A program made the position numbers and the translations under genes. This document shows positions 40,101 through 52,300 of a DNA stretch of 64,000 nt, piece after piece. The notes beneath the pieces are model-generated. The model had not been told where the DNA came from. It did no database searches and saw only the letters and a program-made list of their open reading frames with translations. This DNA comes from Membranipora membranacea (Eukaryota > Bryozoa > Gymnolaemata > Cheilostomatida > Membraniporidae), in assembly GCA_914767715.1 (NCBI GenBank), contig OU612065.1, positions 35,650,001-35,714,000 on the forward strand. Direction: 5' to 3'. Each line of letters begins with the position of its first letter. Within the stretch, counting starts at the first letter, position 1.

Positions 40101-43100
40101 CCAAAGTCCACATCACGTTAAAAAGCAAATACATATAGTTTGTGAGAGCATAACTCCAATTATGATATAGCTTATCATCAATACTGCAAAGTTTACTATG
40201 TGTGTAACTTACCAATTTTTGAAGGCTTTGTTTGATGATCTCTTGCGTCATCCAGCTCTGAACTCATAATAATCTCTCTCTTATCAGTATCTTTCATCTT
40301 GATTTCTGTCTCTGGAAAAGTAAAAGTTATTCTTAGCCTTCATACCAGTAGAATAATTTTAACTTCCTAAAGTTGAGTCAGCACACACAATGACTACCTT
40401 TACCATAAATGTATTCCATGAAAGCCCTCTTACTTTAGACACCTAATTCTTGGAATTGACAATAAAGTGTATCCGTTCGATGTGTTCCCCTCAGGTGGAG
40501 GTAGCAGTATGACTTGTGGTTACTGATGATTAGCTTACTTATCAGCCACATTATCACATATGCTCCTCTGAATGTCGACCAGTTGTAGTTCTTCCACTCA
40601 AACTAAAGAGCATATGGCCTTGGATTGTTTTATCTTTCAAAAGATTTAATGGCACTTTTACCTACTTGAATGAAAAGGCTTTGCTTGTAAAAAAAGTATA
40701 ATCAATTACAAACGGAGCATTAATAACAGTAGCTTAGGCAGATGAGAGGGGGGGGGGGGCATATGTGCTCATCAGCGTATAGGCTACGGTATCACTGAGT
40801 ACTGTCTGTGCTGTGTGGGGAAGTATTTACTTATCACATAGCATAACAGGTGGTTCTTGTGCACTAATTAGATTGTCATATCTTATCTCAGTCTAGTTAA
40901 GGTTATCACACAGCAGCACAGGTATTGATTGTACACTACTCTCCTTAATGTAGAATATGCCTGCGGGGTGCTCGGCGATCAAGCTAAGAGCTACTCAAAA
41001 AACCTACAATGCAATTAACCTTTTTAACACTCAGTGGCAGTAGCAGTTGATGGGCTACCATCGGGTCAGTAATACTAGTCTACGGAGTGATGATATTTCA
41101 AAAGGTGGCCAACCTCCCCCTCCCTCCCACCCTTCGGTGGTGTATTTATCAGCATCTCAACTGTCATATTTTGAAAATAACGGTGTAACTGTTATTACAA
41201 ATAAACATAACTATGTACAGCTAGACAGGGAATGGTAGATAAAGGATAAAACAAGACTCTCAAACAACAGAATTGTGTTATATTGTCTGAAGTCCACTTG
41301 ATATGATATGACACAGCAAAGCGACTAATGTATATCCACCTGCAGAGTGGATAATTAATATATTACTTGATGAGAAAAATTTGGATATATGAAAGTGACT
41401 TGCTGTCCTCCTGTCACACCTAACACCCTGGTGTCACATTGTCACAGCCTGGGTGGGCTTTGTTCTAATAATGACGCAAGTAATAAGAACAATAATACCA
41501 AAGACTAATACATGTTGTTTATGTGTTACACATAGTAGATTAGACCATATTTGATGTTAATAATCTTAAATTAACCCATGATTTCACTTGATACTGTAAC
41601 ATATAATTTTAAACAACTTTATCAATAGACAGTGGAATCCCCATCTCTCTAAGCGCGCAAGTAAATAAAGGGCAGCGAAAGACAACTCCGACCTTTGCTG
41701 CTTTCTTTGTTATTCTTTTTAACGCTCTGTCAATGCCGTCAGCGACAAATTAAAGACCAAGGGTACTGAGTTGCAGATGAGAAAATTTGTGATGATCAGA
41801 TTAACCAGCAAATAAATCTCTGAATATTAGATAGAATGACTGATCACATTCAAAGAAGCTTACTTTCATGAAATTGGCCCAGTCTGAGCTAATAAGATAT
41901 CTGGATACAACCCAACCCAAACAACCACAGAACCTATAGTAACGTCATCATTATAAGAATGAAACATTTTAACAATCACAATGGACAATCGGCCCTCATG
42001 TATACAGCCGACATGCTTCTGTAGCTAGAATACCACAATATAGATTAGCGGATACATACTGGCTTACTTTCAGGTACATGATTACGTATCTCTTAGTACA
42101 TATAACCGGAATATCAAGTGTATGATAATACACACTATAGAGTTAATATAGCTAGGGTTTAGTTAAGCTAGTTTTGGAGTGACTTTATGTTAGCTAGTCT
42201 TAAATTTAGCTATTTCAAGTCTGAGTGAAATGGTGAACTTATCCTCCTGCGAATACTTGGTTAATTATATTCCAGGACTGCAATGCCTGGTATAGAAAAT
42301 ATTCTTGATATGCATTGCAGGGGCAAGTCTATTGTACTTACTTGGAGAGTATTACTATAAGAGCTAAGAAAACTGTGCCTGTAAGATCTCAAGTTTGACT
42401 GGCATCAATTGTAATATAAAAAATATTATAGATTTGAAGTGTTGAGGTGACCATGGCATGGAATTTTTTTAAATTGGCACTGCATTAGATGAGGACCACA
42501 GGCCTAAACTCAATGTAAAATTAATAACTTTTTTTAAATTAACTTTTCCGTGACGCAGCCAGATGATAGGTTTTTTAACCACGACAGTTGTGGCCTGACA
42601 TTGCCTGATGACAAAGATCACAATTATGATATACACCTCTTCAGATACAGGCTAGCAGGCTGTGATGTGTGCAGGGGTGAAATTTACATGAACATATAAA
42701 AACAGATCGATACCCATACCCAGCAGTAGCAAGGTGTCGGTAATTAGAAATTTAATGGTGTGGTGATCACAGCAGTTAGAGGTACAGCAGCGGCCATCAT
42801 TGAGAGGTAATGACAGCGACGGGCAGCATCCCTATTATTATAATATAAACTACTGCCAATCCGATAGATAAGAAAAGTTAATTTACTGGCTTCCCTCTGT
42901 CTATGCGTTAGCCTGCTGATTATTGAATCTTTAACTGCCGGGCATCAAAATCATATTGCTGAAAATTATCATCGCTATAAACACCTGTTCCAAACGCTCA
43001 TTCAAAATTACAATATGTCGCACCTCAGTGCAAAGAAAAGAAAATAAATTTGCGAAAAATCAGAAGCCAACCGAACATTGATCTCAAAGTCAACATGGCA

Positions 43101-46100
43101 CCATCACAGAGACAATAAGCGAGAGGTGATATGCACCGCTGGCGTGAAATTCACACTGGTAGGGAATATGAACCGGCTAAATTTCTTTTCTAAATTACTT
43201 TTAAAAAGAAAACAAAACACATACTTTTTTGGAGTGTAATGGTAAATGACACAATTCATCACTATGTTTTAACCCTACCACCAGTAATGGTTTAATCATG
43301 CAGTGTCATTACGTAATGACAATCGGACATGAGTTTGACTCCTGGTCAGGAGAGGTATATCGAAAGGAGACGGGAGTACACAAGGCACATACAAGCCACG
43401 TATAGGCTACCCACAGTATGATAAACATGTATAAAATGTCACCTGAACAGAATGAGTAAATCGCCGCTGAGTTGGAGACATTTAAATCAAACGCCCTCAT
43501 CACTCACCTTTACATGACGATAAAACTTACACACTCGGAGAGCAACAGTGACGGAGATTGTTTGATTAAAGGGAACACGTCTCGATTCCTCTCTATCTTA
43601 GCAAATAGATGATTTTAGGTCACAGAAATTATTCTAAGCAAGCTTATGAAAATTTTCCTCCTGACTGTGAATTTTTGAAAAGTCCAAACTTACCTGTATG
43701 CGTTAAAGCTGATGATATCTCTCACATCTAACTAGAGGAATTATGTTCAATGCTACGCTTATCACAAACTCGCAGTGAGTGCTATCTCAATGTGCTATCT
43801 GTGTATGAATGATTTGGTGTGTTTATCAATGGAACCTCCGTGGCTATCTACCTGGGCGTTGCGTACTATCTATTCAGTTCTATCTCTGGCCATCAAAGGC
43901 TTTCATTCAATCACTCACCTTAGCTATGTGAATAGAACAAGCCTCTTAATTCACCACCTCAAAACATGAAAGCTACAGTTTGCCTTTTGTATTGGTTCTA
44001 GCTGTTTTAGGTAAGAAAACAAAAGACTGGGTGGCAAATTGGTCTCAGTGTTTATGAATTTTTTATGACTCTATGTTAGGGTTGAGTCATCTCATGCGAT
44101 TAATATTTTTGAGGTATCTAATTGTTTATTAAAATTAATTAGACTTCAAAGCTGATGGAATTTAGGGTTATACAACTTTACAGATGGTGTACTTTACGAT
44201 AATTGTTAGATGTTATTGGGTTGGGCATCTGGTGGCCCTTTTTTAAAAAACATCCAAAGGCTCATAAAAGATTACAAATCTTAATCATAATTATATTAAC
44301 GATTACGTAGTCATTACTAAAATCAGTCTTAAAATTTTTGTAGCTGGTAACTGTTTATTCAGTTTAACATAAAGAAACTTTTTATCATAATATGAAAAAT
44401 GCCGTATTTCCCGAAAAAAACGGCATCGCTGGGCTAATATAACCTGAATTATTTCCTTCCTAAGGTCCTACAAAGCACTTTTTTATAAGTTACTATACAC
44501 TTTGTCTTTCCAATAAAAAACAGAGCTAATTACATCAACGTCAGGTGAACGAATTTGCCATTGAATAGGTGGACCCTCTTAGCTCAATATTAGCCATTAT
44601 TTATGTGCCAATATGAGCCGGTAATAGAGGTAATAGGTAAAACAGCACAGTGACATGAGAGTGCTAAAGACCTGACCGCCGGAACAATAAAACTATAGAG
44701 GTATAGGGCGGCTTGTGTACATACATACGTAGAAGAGGGTATCTCAGCTATATTTTGGAATGATATTCACAAAGCTCTCTCTGCTTCAGTCTATTGGGAC
44801 ACCTAAATTGAGTTTATTATCAGTGCGTAATTTACTTAGGTAGGCTTTATTCTATGCCTGAGGAAAGGTACGAAAGTGTTCAATTGAGTCAAGAGTATGC
44901 CTGTGTATGCTAATTACTGAGACCACCTTGTATTAAATGAGATTATTCAAAAGTCTGAGTGGCGTGACCATACAAAACATATATGCCACAGTAATCAACT
45001 GTCCCTATTGGCAATGTAACCTACTTAAAAAATCGAAGATTGCATTTACAAATCCACATTGTTAAAAAACCTGCATGTTATAGGTTTCAGGCAGGGCGTA
45101 TTTTCTAGATCAACATTGAGCATGAAGAGAAAATGTTATCGGATATACATTAAAACTAATATTCGATTGCGTGTCCGCATTAACGGATATGATGAAAGAT
45201 CCAAAAAAAAATTAAATAATTGGGCCAAACCTTTGGGAAATTGTCTGCTCATGTGACAATGGGTTATTACGCAATGCAATGTATCCAGATAGCAAAGTAA
45301 AACAGCACCAGTCCTTGCTACTTCATACACAAAACAAACTGATTGTGACATCATAACTGACTGTATGGTCGAAGGAGTTTCAAATTCTTTTGTTTGTATG
45401 CGATGAATTTGGGCTTCAATGTAGTCAGCCAACAAGATGTTGAAATAAAAATGACCTTTTCTCAGAGCAACGTTATGTCTACCTGCTACCACTCAAACAA
45501 GGGCTGTCATGAGTTTATTTAGAGTCATTTCCTTAGGTGTAGAAGGTTCTATATATAATACAATAAAGTGAAGGTTGAGTGAAAACAGAAACATAGACAC
45601 ACTCCTAAATCAACTTTGATGACGATACATAATCCCGCAGGTTTTTATTTGACTTTGTTAGTGGTACAGTGTCCTCTAGCCATTTAATTTTTTATTAATA
45701 ATGACCATGGTATGGTATTAAAGTTCCTGTTATAGCTAAACCGGGGTCATTACTTTGCCGATGCCATAAAAATTATAAATAAACTCTCAGTTTCATTAAT
45801 TCAGTACCTGAGTACAATCATGTTGAAGTTTACCTTTGACCAGTACGAGTATTATGAGTCAGCTACATACAATGGGGTGTCGTCCATATACAAGCACCTA
45901 CCTGCACATGTCAGATGCTGATGACAGACCGATTATTATCATTTCTATACAGGTCTTTACCAGAGAGCACCTTGTATAGCATTGTCAAAGCATGCTGGTA
46001 CATGTAATGGCACATGACGCCAGTCAAGGCACTCAGGTTTATCATCAAAATAGATTCTTCAGCATAGGTGAAATTCAACTTCAACTTTCAATTTCAACCG

Positions 46101-46768
46101 CACTGGACAGACAGACAAAAATGCATTCTCGACCTACTGACTAAATTTTCTTTGATTAGATTCGTTTCAAAATATATGATCAACTCATGATCTCTTTGTG
46201 AGGTCTGTACGAATGATGCTACAAAACGAGGCTCAGACTTCTGTATCCCCCCATTAATAGTTTATAGGAGTGCGGTAGCTATTGACCTACAGCTAAACCC
46301 TTGCTGTATTTTGAGTTTTGCCTGAAAAGGTGAATAATAACGGTTTACTGTTAAATTTGCTGACCATCCTGTTAGATTCAGTAATATGTTTGTTCGCTCT
46401 TTTTATTCAAATATCTGACTTAAATCATAAACTTTAAGGTAAGGCCACACACTCTTGCGAACCATAAATTTTTTTCTGACATTCTGTGTTAAATAGATGT
46501 GGTTGAGCCATTTTATAACAAAATTTCATCCAAAGATTAAGACAATTGTCTATCTGACGTCAAAAAATATAAATCTGTAGCAGCTTGTACACAGTAAAAT
46601 GACATCGGACGTAGAAAAAAGTTGTCATATGTCAAAGTGAAGAAAGATTCACAGGAGTCACTGCCTGCCAATCAACAAACTCCTGAATATCAAATCTATC
46701 ACACGATGCCACTTACCTATATTCTTTTGAGGTCTGAGCTGTTTCCTCCTACGAAGTTCGTCAGCCAT
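18931..46768 (-). CDS. ZEB: ZEB/zfh-1 family zinc-finger repressor, complete 12-exon model, 679 aa
   Basis: Transcription factor of the ZEB1/ZEB2/zfh-1 family, nuclear, binding E-box-like sites through two zinc-finger clusters. Coding exons, 5' to 3' on the minus strand: 46717-46768, 40213-40311, 39755-39820, 37085-37203, 34167-34381, 29004-29221, 27186-27330, 22618-22933, 21952-22222, 21244-21359, 20209-20374, 18931-19187. All have GT-AG borders and phases agree throughout. Residues: [11 protein letters not shown] near the N-terminus (NuRD-recruiting motif); zinc fingers at about 84-106, 114-134, 150-170 and 178-200; Gln/Ala-rich stretch in exon 8; PLDLS (CtBP motif) at 461-465; fingers at about 573-593, 601-621 and 629-652. 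[20 protein letters not shown] and [16 protein letters not shown] are family hallmarks. It is shorter than vertebrate ZEB1/2 or fly zfh-1 (over 1000 aa), and I see no homeodomain between the clusters. Confidence 0.95.
20209..20374 (-). CDS. ZEB: ZEB exon 11, first C-terminal zinc finger
   Basis: Reads [19 protein letters not shown], then RYEH, matching the first finger of the ZEB C-terminal cluster. A Ser-rich segment with HKKLK precedes it. Acceptor TTCTTTAG, donor GTAAGT. Confidence 0.94.
21952..22222 (-). CDS. ZEB: ZEB exon 9 with CtBP-binding motif
   Basis: Encodes an Ala/Pro-rich stretch and [25 protein letters not shown] is the consensus by which ZEB proteins bind the corepressor CtBP. 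It starts in phase 0 after exon 8 and ends in a split glycine codon. Confidence 0.92.
22618..22933 (-). CDS. ZEB: ZEB exon 8, Gln/Ala-rich linker
   Basis: 105 codons, rich in Gln and Ala ([20 protein letters not shown]). It lies where other ZEB proteins hold the SMAD-interaction region and homeodomain, but no WF.N-type helix 3 is present. Acceptor GTTTTAG, donor GTACAAAT. Confidence 0.88.
22934..29003. other. ZEB introns around exon 7, searched for a homeodomain
   Basis: Apart from exon 27186-27330 ([17 protein letters not shown]...) I read the minus strand for a Trp-Phe helix-3 motif and found none with the surrounding pattern of a homeodomain. A short tandem GATGCAGACTAAAT lies at 24664-24690. 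Otherwise nothing recognised. Confidence 0.5.
27728..27742. repeat. C15 homopolymer
   Basis: Run of 15 C in a ZEB intron. Similar runs occur at 7828-7840 (C13), 40748-40759 (G12) and 47580-47590 (G11); lengths may be unreliable in the assembly. Confidence 0.9.
29004..29221 (-). CDS. ZEB: ZEB exon 6, end of fourth N-terminal finger
   Basis: Begins inside the codon for Arg184 and reads [17 protein letters not shown], the C2HC finger end typical of the ZEB N-terminal cluster, followed by a low-complexity Ser/Pro-rich linker. Acceptor TAATTTAG, donor GTGAGT. Confidence 0.95.
29222..34166. other. ZEB intron, 4.9 kb
   Basis: Contains the plus-strand Myb/SANT-like relic at 33068-33170; otherwise no feature that I can support. 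Confidence 0.6.
33068..33170 (+). pseudogene. Relic resembling a Myb/SANT-like DNA-binding domain
   Basis: Inside a ZEB intron, on the opposite strand, a TTTCAG is followed by an open frame reading [20 protein letters not shown], then [13 protein letters not shown] and TGA. The TPKAV.DRYN.L.KK pattern recalls the end of Myb/SANT-like domains found in expanded, often transposon-linked invertebrate families. An in-frame stop lies five codons before this stretch and no partner exon is seen, so a fragment is most likely. The resemblance is from memory of the pattern only. Confidence 0.3.
34167..34381 (-). CDS. ZEB: ZEB exon 5, zinc fingers 2-3 and start of 4
   Basis: Acceptor after a run of T, donor GTATGTGT. 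Encodes a C2H2 finger ([17 protein letters not shown]), a basic linker, then the very conserved finger [17 protein letters not shown] with a canonical HSGEKPY linker. The fourth finger is split by the intron inside the KRF codons. Confidence 0.96.
37085..37203 (-). CDS. ZEB: ZEB exon 4, first zinc finger
   Basis: Acceptor ATTTTAG, donor GTAAGT. Contains [19 protein letters not shown], then TKLH: a C2H2 finger with Cys86, Cys89, His102 and His106 in the model. Ends in phase 0 after RIH and joins SCPLC of exon 5. Confidence 0.9.
40312..46716. other. ZEB first intron, 6.4 kb
   Basis: Large first intron, AT-rich, with a G12 run. A 118-codon open frame at 45136-45492 (minus) has no recognisable domain. 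Such an intron is a natural place for enhancers, but none is identifiable by eye. Confidence 0.6.
46717..46768 (-). CDS. ZEB: ZEB first coding exon with NuRD-recruiting motif
   Basis: Begins [16 protein letters not shown] and ends in a split codon before GTAAGT. The RRKQ..P pattern right after the initiator is the short motif by which FOG1, SALL, BCL11 and ZEB proteins bind the RBBP4 subunit of NuRD. No AG dinucleotide lies in the roughly 30 bases just before the ATG, so the 5' UTR appears contiguous here. A six-codon upstream ORF including its stop (MYHAN) sits at 46832-46849. Confidence 0.85.
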
Positions 46769-48751
46769 GTTGTGTGGAGTGTGCAGGAGACGTGTAGGTT
46801 TTATCTCTACTCAGACTCAGCACATATCAGCTCAGTTAGCATGGTACATTCCTAGCAGTCTAGGGCAGCGCTAGTGGTCAATGTTCAATATAGGATTTTA
46901 GTGTCCACCTCAGACATGCAGGTTCACTTTCACTGTGTTATAGGTACTGTAGTTTACCTCATTTATTGGAATCCCCGCTTAGAAAACTATATAATCAACC
47001 CACCCACAGATGCGTTAATTCTGATTGGTTAGAAGTGAAAGTAATTTGGAAAACAAAAGAATCAACGAGAAGCATGCATAGCTATTTGGAAGACATTATA
47101 GTTTCATGTGTGTAGCTTTTAATGAAAGCTGAAGTTTATCTTCATCGCTATTGCTCCCACATTCACCGGTAGTTTGTAGGCAGGCAGCAGTTTTTTAGCT
47201 CTAAATCAGCGTCCTATATAAACCTGAGCTGAACTCTGATGAAGCCCAAACTGATCAAATACTGATTAAATGTGTCCGTACTTGGTTGGAAAAATATAAA
47301 TTTCTCAAGGCCAGTTTTCTATCACATTAATCTATCAATTTTAAATTGCTGCATCATCAGTACTGTCCACTGTCGTACAACACATAGCAAATCATTTACT
47401 GCAGTGTAATAACTGCATCATTTATCATACATTTATACATGTATATTATATCTGACAGAAAGTTCACTTGCATATACATGGCAATATTCAACATCGACTG
47501 GCAACCTTTCGACTAAACCAAATGACGAGAGAATGAGTGAGACTCTCATATCTAGATGTCTCAATATATGGCTTATCAAGGGGGGGGGGGTAAATTGATT
47601 AATTGATTTGATTCAAAAACATCTTCTGCATAATAGTCAGCTGTCAAAGTTTAACAAGCTTACTTTGTTTGATCATACATTGATTGTTTGAGAAAACCAC
47701 AAATTAATTGTCTGCCCTTTCTTCAAGATAGGGCAACTGCTAATGTATTTAATGGACTATTGACTTTATTTTTGTGACTGTTCAGCTTTTATTATCATTT
47801 TCCTCGCTCTTCAATAAATTATGCGAATCTAATAACCACCATTAACAAAACAAAACAATTTAATAGACATGAGGTCTGGAGCTGAGCTCTGATATGTTGA
47901 GTAAGGCTGACATTATAAAATACATGATCCATCATTTGATGTCCTCGTTGCATCAAACTGACTCAGGGAGAAAGTTTTAATCTGTCGGCATGGATTCATA
48001 ATAGGTGTGTAAGGCAAATGAGACCTATCGTAAAATAATGGATCAGACTTGGTAGTTGTCTGCTCTCAGCTGCTTGCATGATTGCGTGTAACCATATGGC
48101 ATTCAAGGACAAACAAATACAAACCAAAACAGGCCAAGTGAACCAGATCTATTCAGTTTAGAGTAACATAAACAGTTATCACCTGGGGGGTCACAGCCAT
48201 TATGGCCATAATAGAGTGATTGAATAAATTCGCTCATGCAATTTTTATAGAACCGGCCCTTGACTCAGAGATCTTTTAAATAAGTCGAACACTTTTATTT
48301 ATAATCTAAATAACACAGTTGAATGGTGACAGTCCTCCTAGCAATGTACATTTCCATGACGTGTGCCAAAGTGAGACCTTATAATAGCCCATTGTTCTAA
48401 TTATAGCAATCAGCTGACAAATTTTAGACTGGACATTGTAAATGTATTGATAAACTGCTCTACTTTTCCAAGTACTCTGGTACATACAATATGTATACGT
48501 GAGTTACGGTGGTACTCAAAAATTTGCCCTTTGTCTTACTGAGACCATAAATGTTGAATGAGACCTTTCTGCTAATGATTTTTAAATTATCTTTATCACT
48601 GGCAGGTAGCAGACTTTTACTTTGTAGCTGTAATCATTCATGATGGCATGTATCCAAGAAAAAAGGAAGAGGGTACGTATAATGATCATACTATGATAAT
48701 ATATGTAGATAGTGCAGGGTGGCGTGATGTACTTGATTGTGGTATCCTTAC

Positions 48752-48803
48752 ATCCTTACTGGCTGCGTAACCTTACCGTATCCTTACTAACTGCGTAACC
48801 TTT
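48752..48803. repeat. 28-bp tandem duplication
   Basis: ATCCTTACTGGCTGCGTAAC and ATCCTTACTAACTGCGTAAC follow each other at a period of 28 bp, between ZEB and the receptor gene. Confidence 0.75.
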
Positions 48804-49147
48804 TACATGCCATCTTTTGTTTGTGTTGCATCATTTCATGAGCATTCTTGAGGTAGCTCTGCATACTGTAGACAGGTTTCAGACTGTTAGGTTCTATCAA
48901 CGCCAGCGGTTCACTTACAAAGTCAAGTAAGCATTGACAGGTATAAACTGTATTATTATTGTTTTTGAGGGTATAAATTTGTTTGCGTTACCAATTATTA
49001 ACAATTGTTACTGCTGCCATGGAGGACAGAAATATGAGAGTCTAATGAAATGCTTATTTTCCCCTCTGCCTCTGAGATATTTACACTTTTCATTATTGTA
49101 TCATACTTTTGGGGATTGATTATGTATTTATGTTAATCTATGTTATG

Positions 49148-49189
49148 ATATTACCACAGAGTAAGGATATCCTTACTCTGTGATATTAC
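49148..49189. mobile_element. 28-bp perfect palindrome flanked by 7-bp direct repeats, copy 1
   Basis: Core 49155-49182 is two exact inverted 14-mers (CACAGAGTAAGGAT and its complement) with no spacer. ATATTAC flanks it on both sides (49148-49154 and 49183-49189), like a target-site duplication. It lies about 210 bp before the receptor's first coding exon. Confidence 0.6.
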
Positions 49190-49399
49190 AGGGTAAAACT
49201 TTCACAGACATTATTGAATTAGGCGTATTGGTATAAAATTCACTCTTTGATTCAATAACTCCAGGTTCAAACCATTTGTCCACGTTAGCCCAGAGTTAGG
49301 AGCTGTCATCTCAATGACTCTCGGCTGGTATTTAGATTGCTAAGTTGTTTTGACCTTTTATACTGGTATAATAGATTGTGTTTCTTGTGAATACAGAAG

Positions 49400-52300
49400 A
49401 TGGGAGGTGAGGCGAGTGAGCAGTCATTAGAACAGCTGACAAAGAGCATCGCTGAGGTCTACTGGAGCGTGACCGAGGATGTGAGAATCGGAGCGAGTAA
49501 GATGGAGGACGCAATCACTCACGGCACGGTCTGTAATCTATCATTATTACTTCACTCGATATATTTTCAAAGTGCTCGTACAATAGGTTTGTCTCCTCTG
49601 TGGTTGTTCAATACGGGTATCAAGGCTCTGCATGGCGCCGCGATACATACATACATTTAAAACCCTTTCGCATCCACAGAGGGAACAAACTTGCTCTAGC
49701 TCAGACAGTTGTGCTTGAGATACCTGTTACCGATTTGTAGCACATTAGCAATCAGGGGAATATAATTGCCCTCAACAGCTCCCTATAAATTTCTGCTCTT
49801 TGGTTTCTGCAACAATGTTTTGATAGCGTTGATGTTGATTGATGTTAGAACCTTTACTTCAAATAGACTTCTAGAAATTGAGGTCTAGGATTGAACAATT
49901 CAATAACAGAATTGAAAGCTTTTCCCTTGGATGAGACTACTAGACATATTTTTGGTCCTAATTCTAAATTATTGAACATCCTTATGGTTCACGTTTTACG
50001 CTTTTTGTAACATATACGTACAGCCAAAATCCTGCTCCAGGAAAAAAATCAAGCATCTTATCCTTATAAAATTATAAAAATGTGGTCCAATACTTATTTT
50101 GGTGTTGCTTATTTAGAATGATAAGATACTGGAATGTAAGAAGGATAATTTACCTACACTCTGGAGCTGGCTTATGGAATCTGTAGGATTCTACAATAAG
50201 ATATTGGCAAGTGAGTCATGGTCTACACGCATGACACAATCACACCGCTGACAGTAACAATCTTTTGCACATGGATGATTAATTTGATTTGGTGGTCAAT
50301 TCGATTTTAATTGCAAACATTCAAAGCTACATACCACCCGTGTTCTTGGCGACCTTGTATTTATCTTCAGATAAGACACAGAACACATGTACTTTTATAT
50401 CTACCAAACAATTCTTTGTAGATTTCTTTGCTCAATGTCCGCTAATCAAAGACATTAATGAAGATGATACAAAGTCACTATCTGCCCATTCCTATCTGTC
50501 GGTCTGGATGGTAAGTCAGATGCTATGTGGCTATAGTTGATCGAGTGTGCTGCACCCTGAGTTCAAACTGTTTTTATTAGAGACTATTTATCTACCATGG
50601 CCCTTAGAAGTGCACAGGGAGCCAATCGAAGCTGTAGACTGTCGTCAAGTGTTCACATGGTTGTGCTCAGACTTTTTCATTGTATCTTGCTCACTTCTCC
50701 GATAACCGATCATAATATCACAGAGAGGAAAACGATGCTCAATGCAGAAGAACCCTTAAAATGCGAAGAGAGTAATTTTGAGAAGATTTCTGTACTTGTA
50801 CTTTGTATAGATCAAAGGTCTGGGGAAGGACAATCAAGAGTATTAGCCTAGTAGGTATTATTGAATAGCCCTTTCATCTCGCACTAGAGGTCATGTTCTG
50901 CAGCTTCAACATCCAGACTAATACTGTTTGGGGATGTGATTACAGATCTGGAATGCACCGCTGTTTAAGAATGGCGATACCTACATACCATTCATGAATG
51001 GATACAGATATAATCGGGCCTGGATGGAGAGCATCCTACCCGCTGACTTTGTAGAATATCTCCACGACTACGCAAACAGACAGAATGCTGCCAGGTTTAG
51101 CATCAATGAGCTGGCTCTCCTAGCTGCCTTATCTCTTACTCCGGGTACGTATGCAGGGTGTTCGTCTAGAATAAATGGTAGGGGAGGTAACACCATATGT
51201 GATGCTGTAAGTTTCCTCTATAGATGAAGCAAATTGAATTCCCAAATGGTCTGATTCTTACATTGGTTATTCAATTTCACTTTTTAAGCCACTTCATTGA
51301 TAATTCTAGGGAAAGCAGTTTTGTCCTTGACCTCCTTTTGGTGTTGCATTATTGACCATAAATCATGACTGAATATGAGAAAAGTGAAATCTTTGGTCAT
51401 TCGTTCGGGTGGACCACAGTACCTTAATGAGAAAACAGGACAGTAGTCAAGTGACCACACCTATGATCAAACAACAGATTGCAAAAACTGGTCACACCCT
51501 TCGAAAGTATTGTGATGGTGTCTTCAATTTTTTATAGACACATGTCATGTTGGTTGGATATATTTGTACCAAACAATTTTGAATTGTGTTGATGTACTAT
51601 TTGCATCGTCTTTGGTCAGTAAGGCTGTTGCTCCCTGACTCCTGTTTTTTCCAGGACCTACTCATAACCTTAATTTTTAAAGTACAGTATATTCTTGTTG
51701 TGCAGACTTCACTCTTTCCCTACGCTACCCTGAAGTTTAGATAGTTTGAGACTGCTTAATTTTAGCTAACACCAATTTTCAAAGCTAGGTTATTGTAAAC
51801 AGCTTGAGTAAACGGTGATTGTGACATGTAACGTTGTAAACTGTCATCAGCTGCCAATTCTTTACTCTATTTGGGTATTTACCCATTTTTCATCAACTCT
51901 CACATATTTCCAGATATACCTGGCTTGAAAGACCCAGCTAATGTGGCTAAGATTCACCAAACACTGAACGAAGCAATGTCTAATGAGGTTTGTTACAATT
52001 TTTTATATTACATCGGATTGAAGGGTTGCCAAAACTATGAAATGTCAAATATTTTAATATTCAATCTGCGTGTTAAACATCAAGCTGCTATGCATGCATG
52101 TGGTTAATGGTATACATAACTTTACGGGTAAGCAAGATTTGAGCGCCCAAAGGTCACTAAGAAATAAAATCAGAAACAAAGGCGGTACAAATTTTTCAAG
52201 TCAGCAATTAAATGTAGTCAAAACACCTTGACCTAAATAATAATGTTGTTAGAGAACTTTGTGCTTTGAACTTTAATGACTCGCCGCACACAATGTATAG

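Larger units (their letters stand above)
46769..49396. other. Divergent intergenic region between ZEB and the receptor gene
   Basis: Should hold the ZEB promoter (minus) and the 5' end of the receptor gene (plus). Contains the tandem duplication at 48752-48803 and palindrome copy 1. No zinc-finger DNA-binding-domain exon is seen on the plus strand. Confidence 0.6.

Noticed and set aside
45136-45492. 118-codon minus-strand open frame in ZEB intron 1
   Set aside because: No recognisable motif, no splice phase that fits the ZEB exons on either side; length is within chance for this base composition and window size.
48618-48686. Possible exon (VADFYFVAVIIHDGMYPRKK) upstream of the receptor
   Set aside because: Its end phase runs the next exon into an immediate stop, and it has no recognisable domain.
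48860-48930. TVRFYQRQRFTYKVK-like stretch as a receptor DNA-binding-domain exon
   Set aside because: It lacks the cysteines of a zf-C4 module and a usable donor in phase with the exon at 49397.
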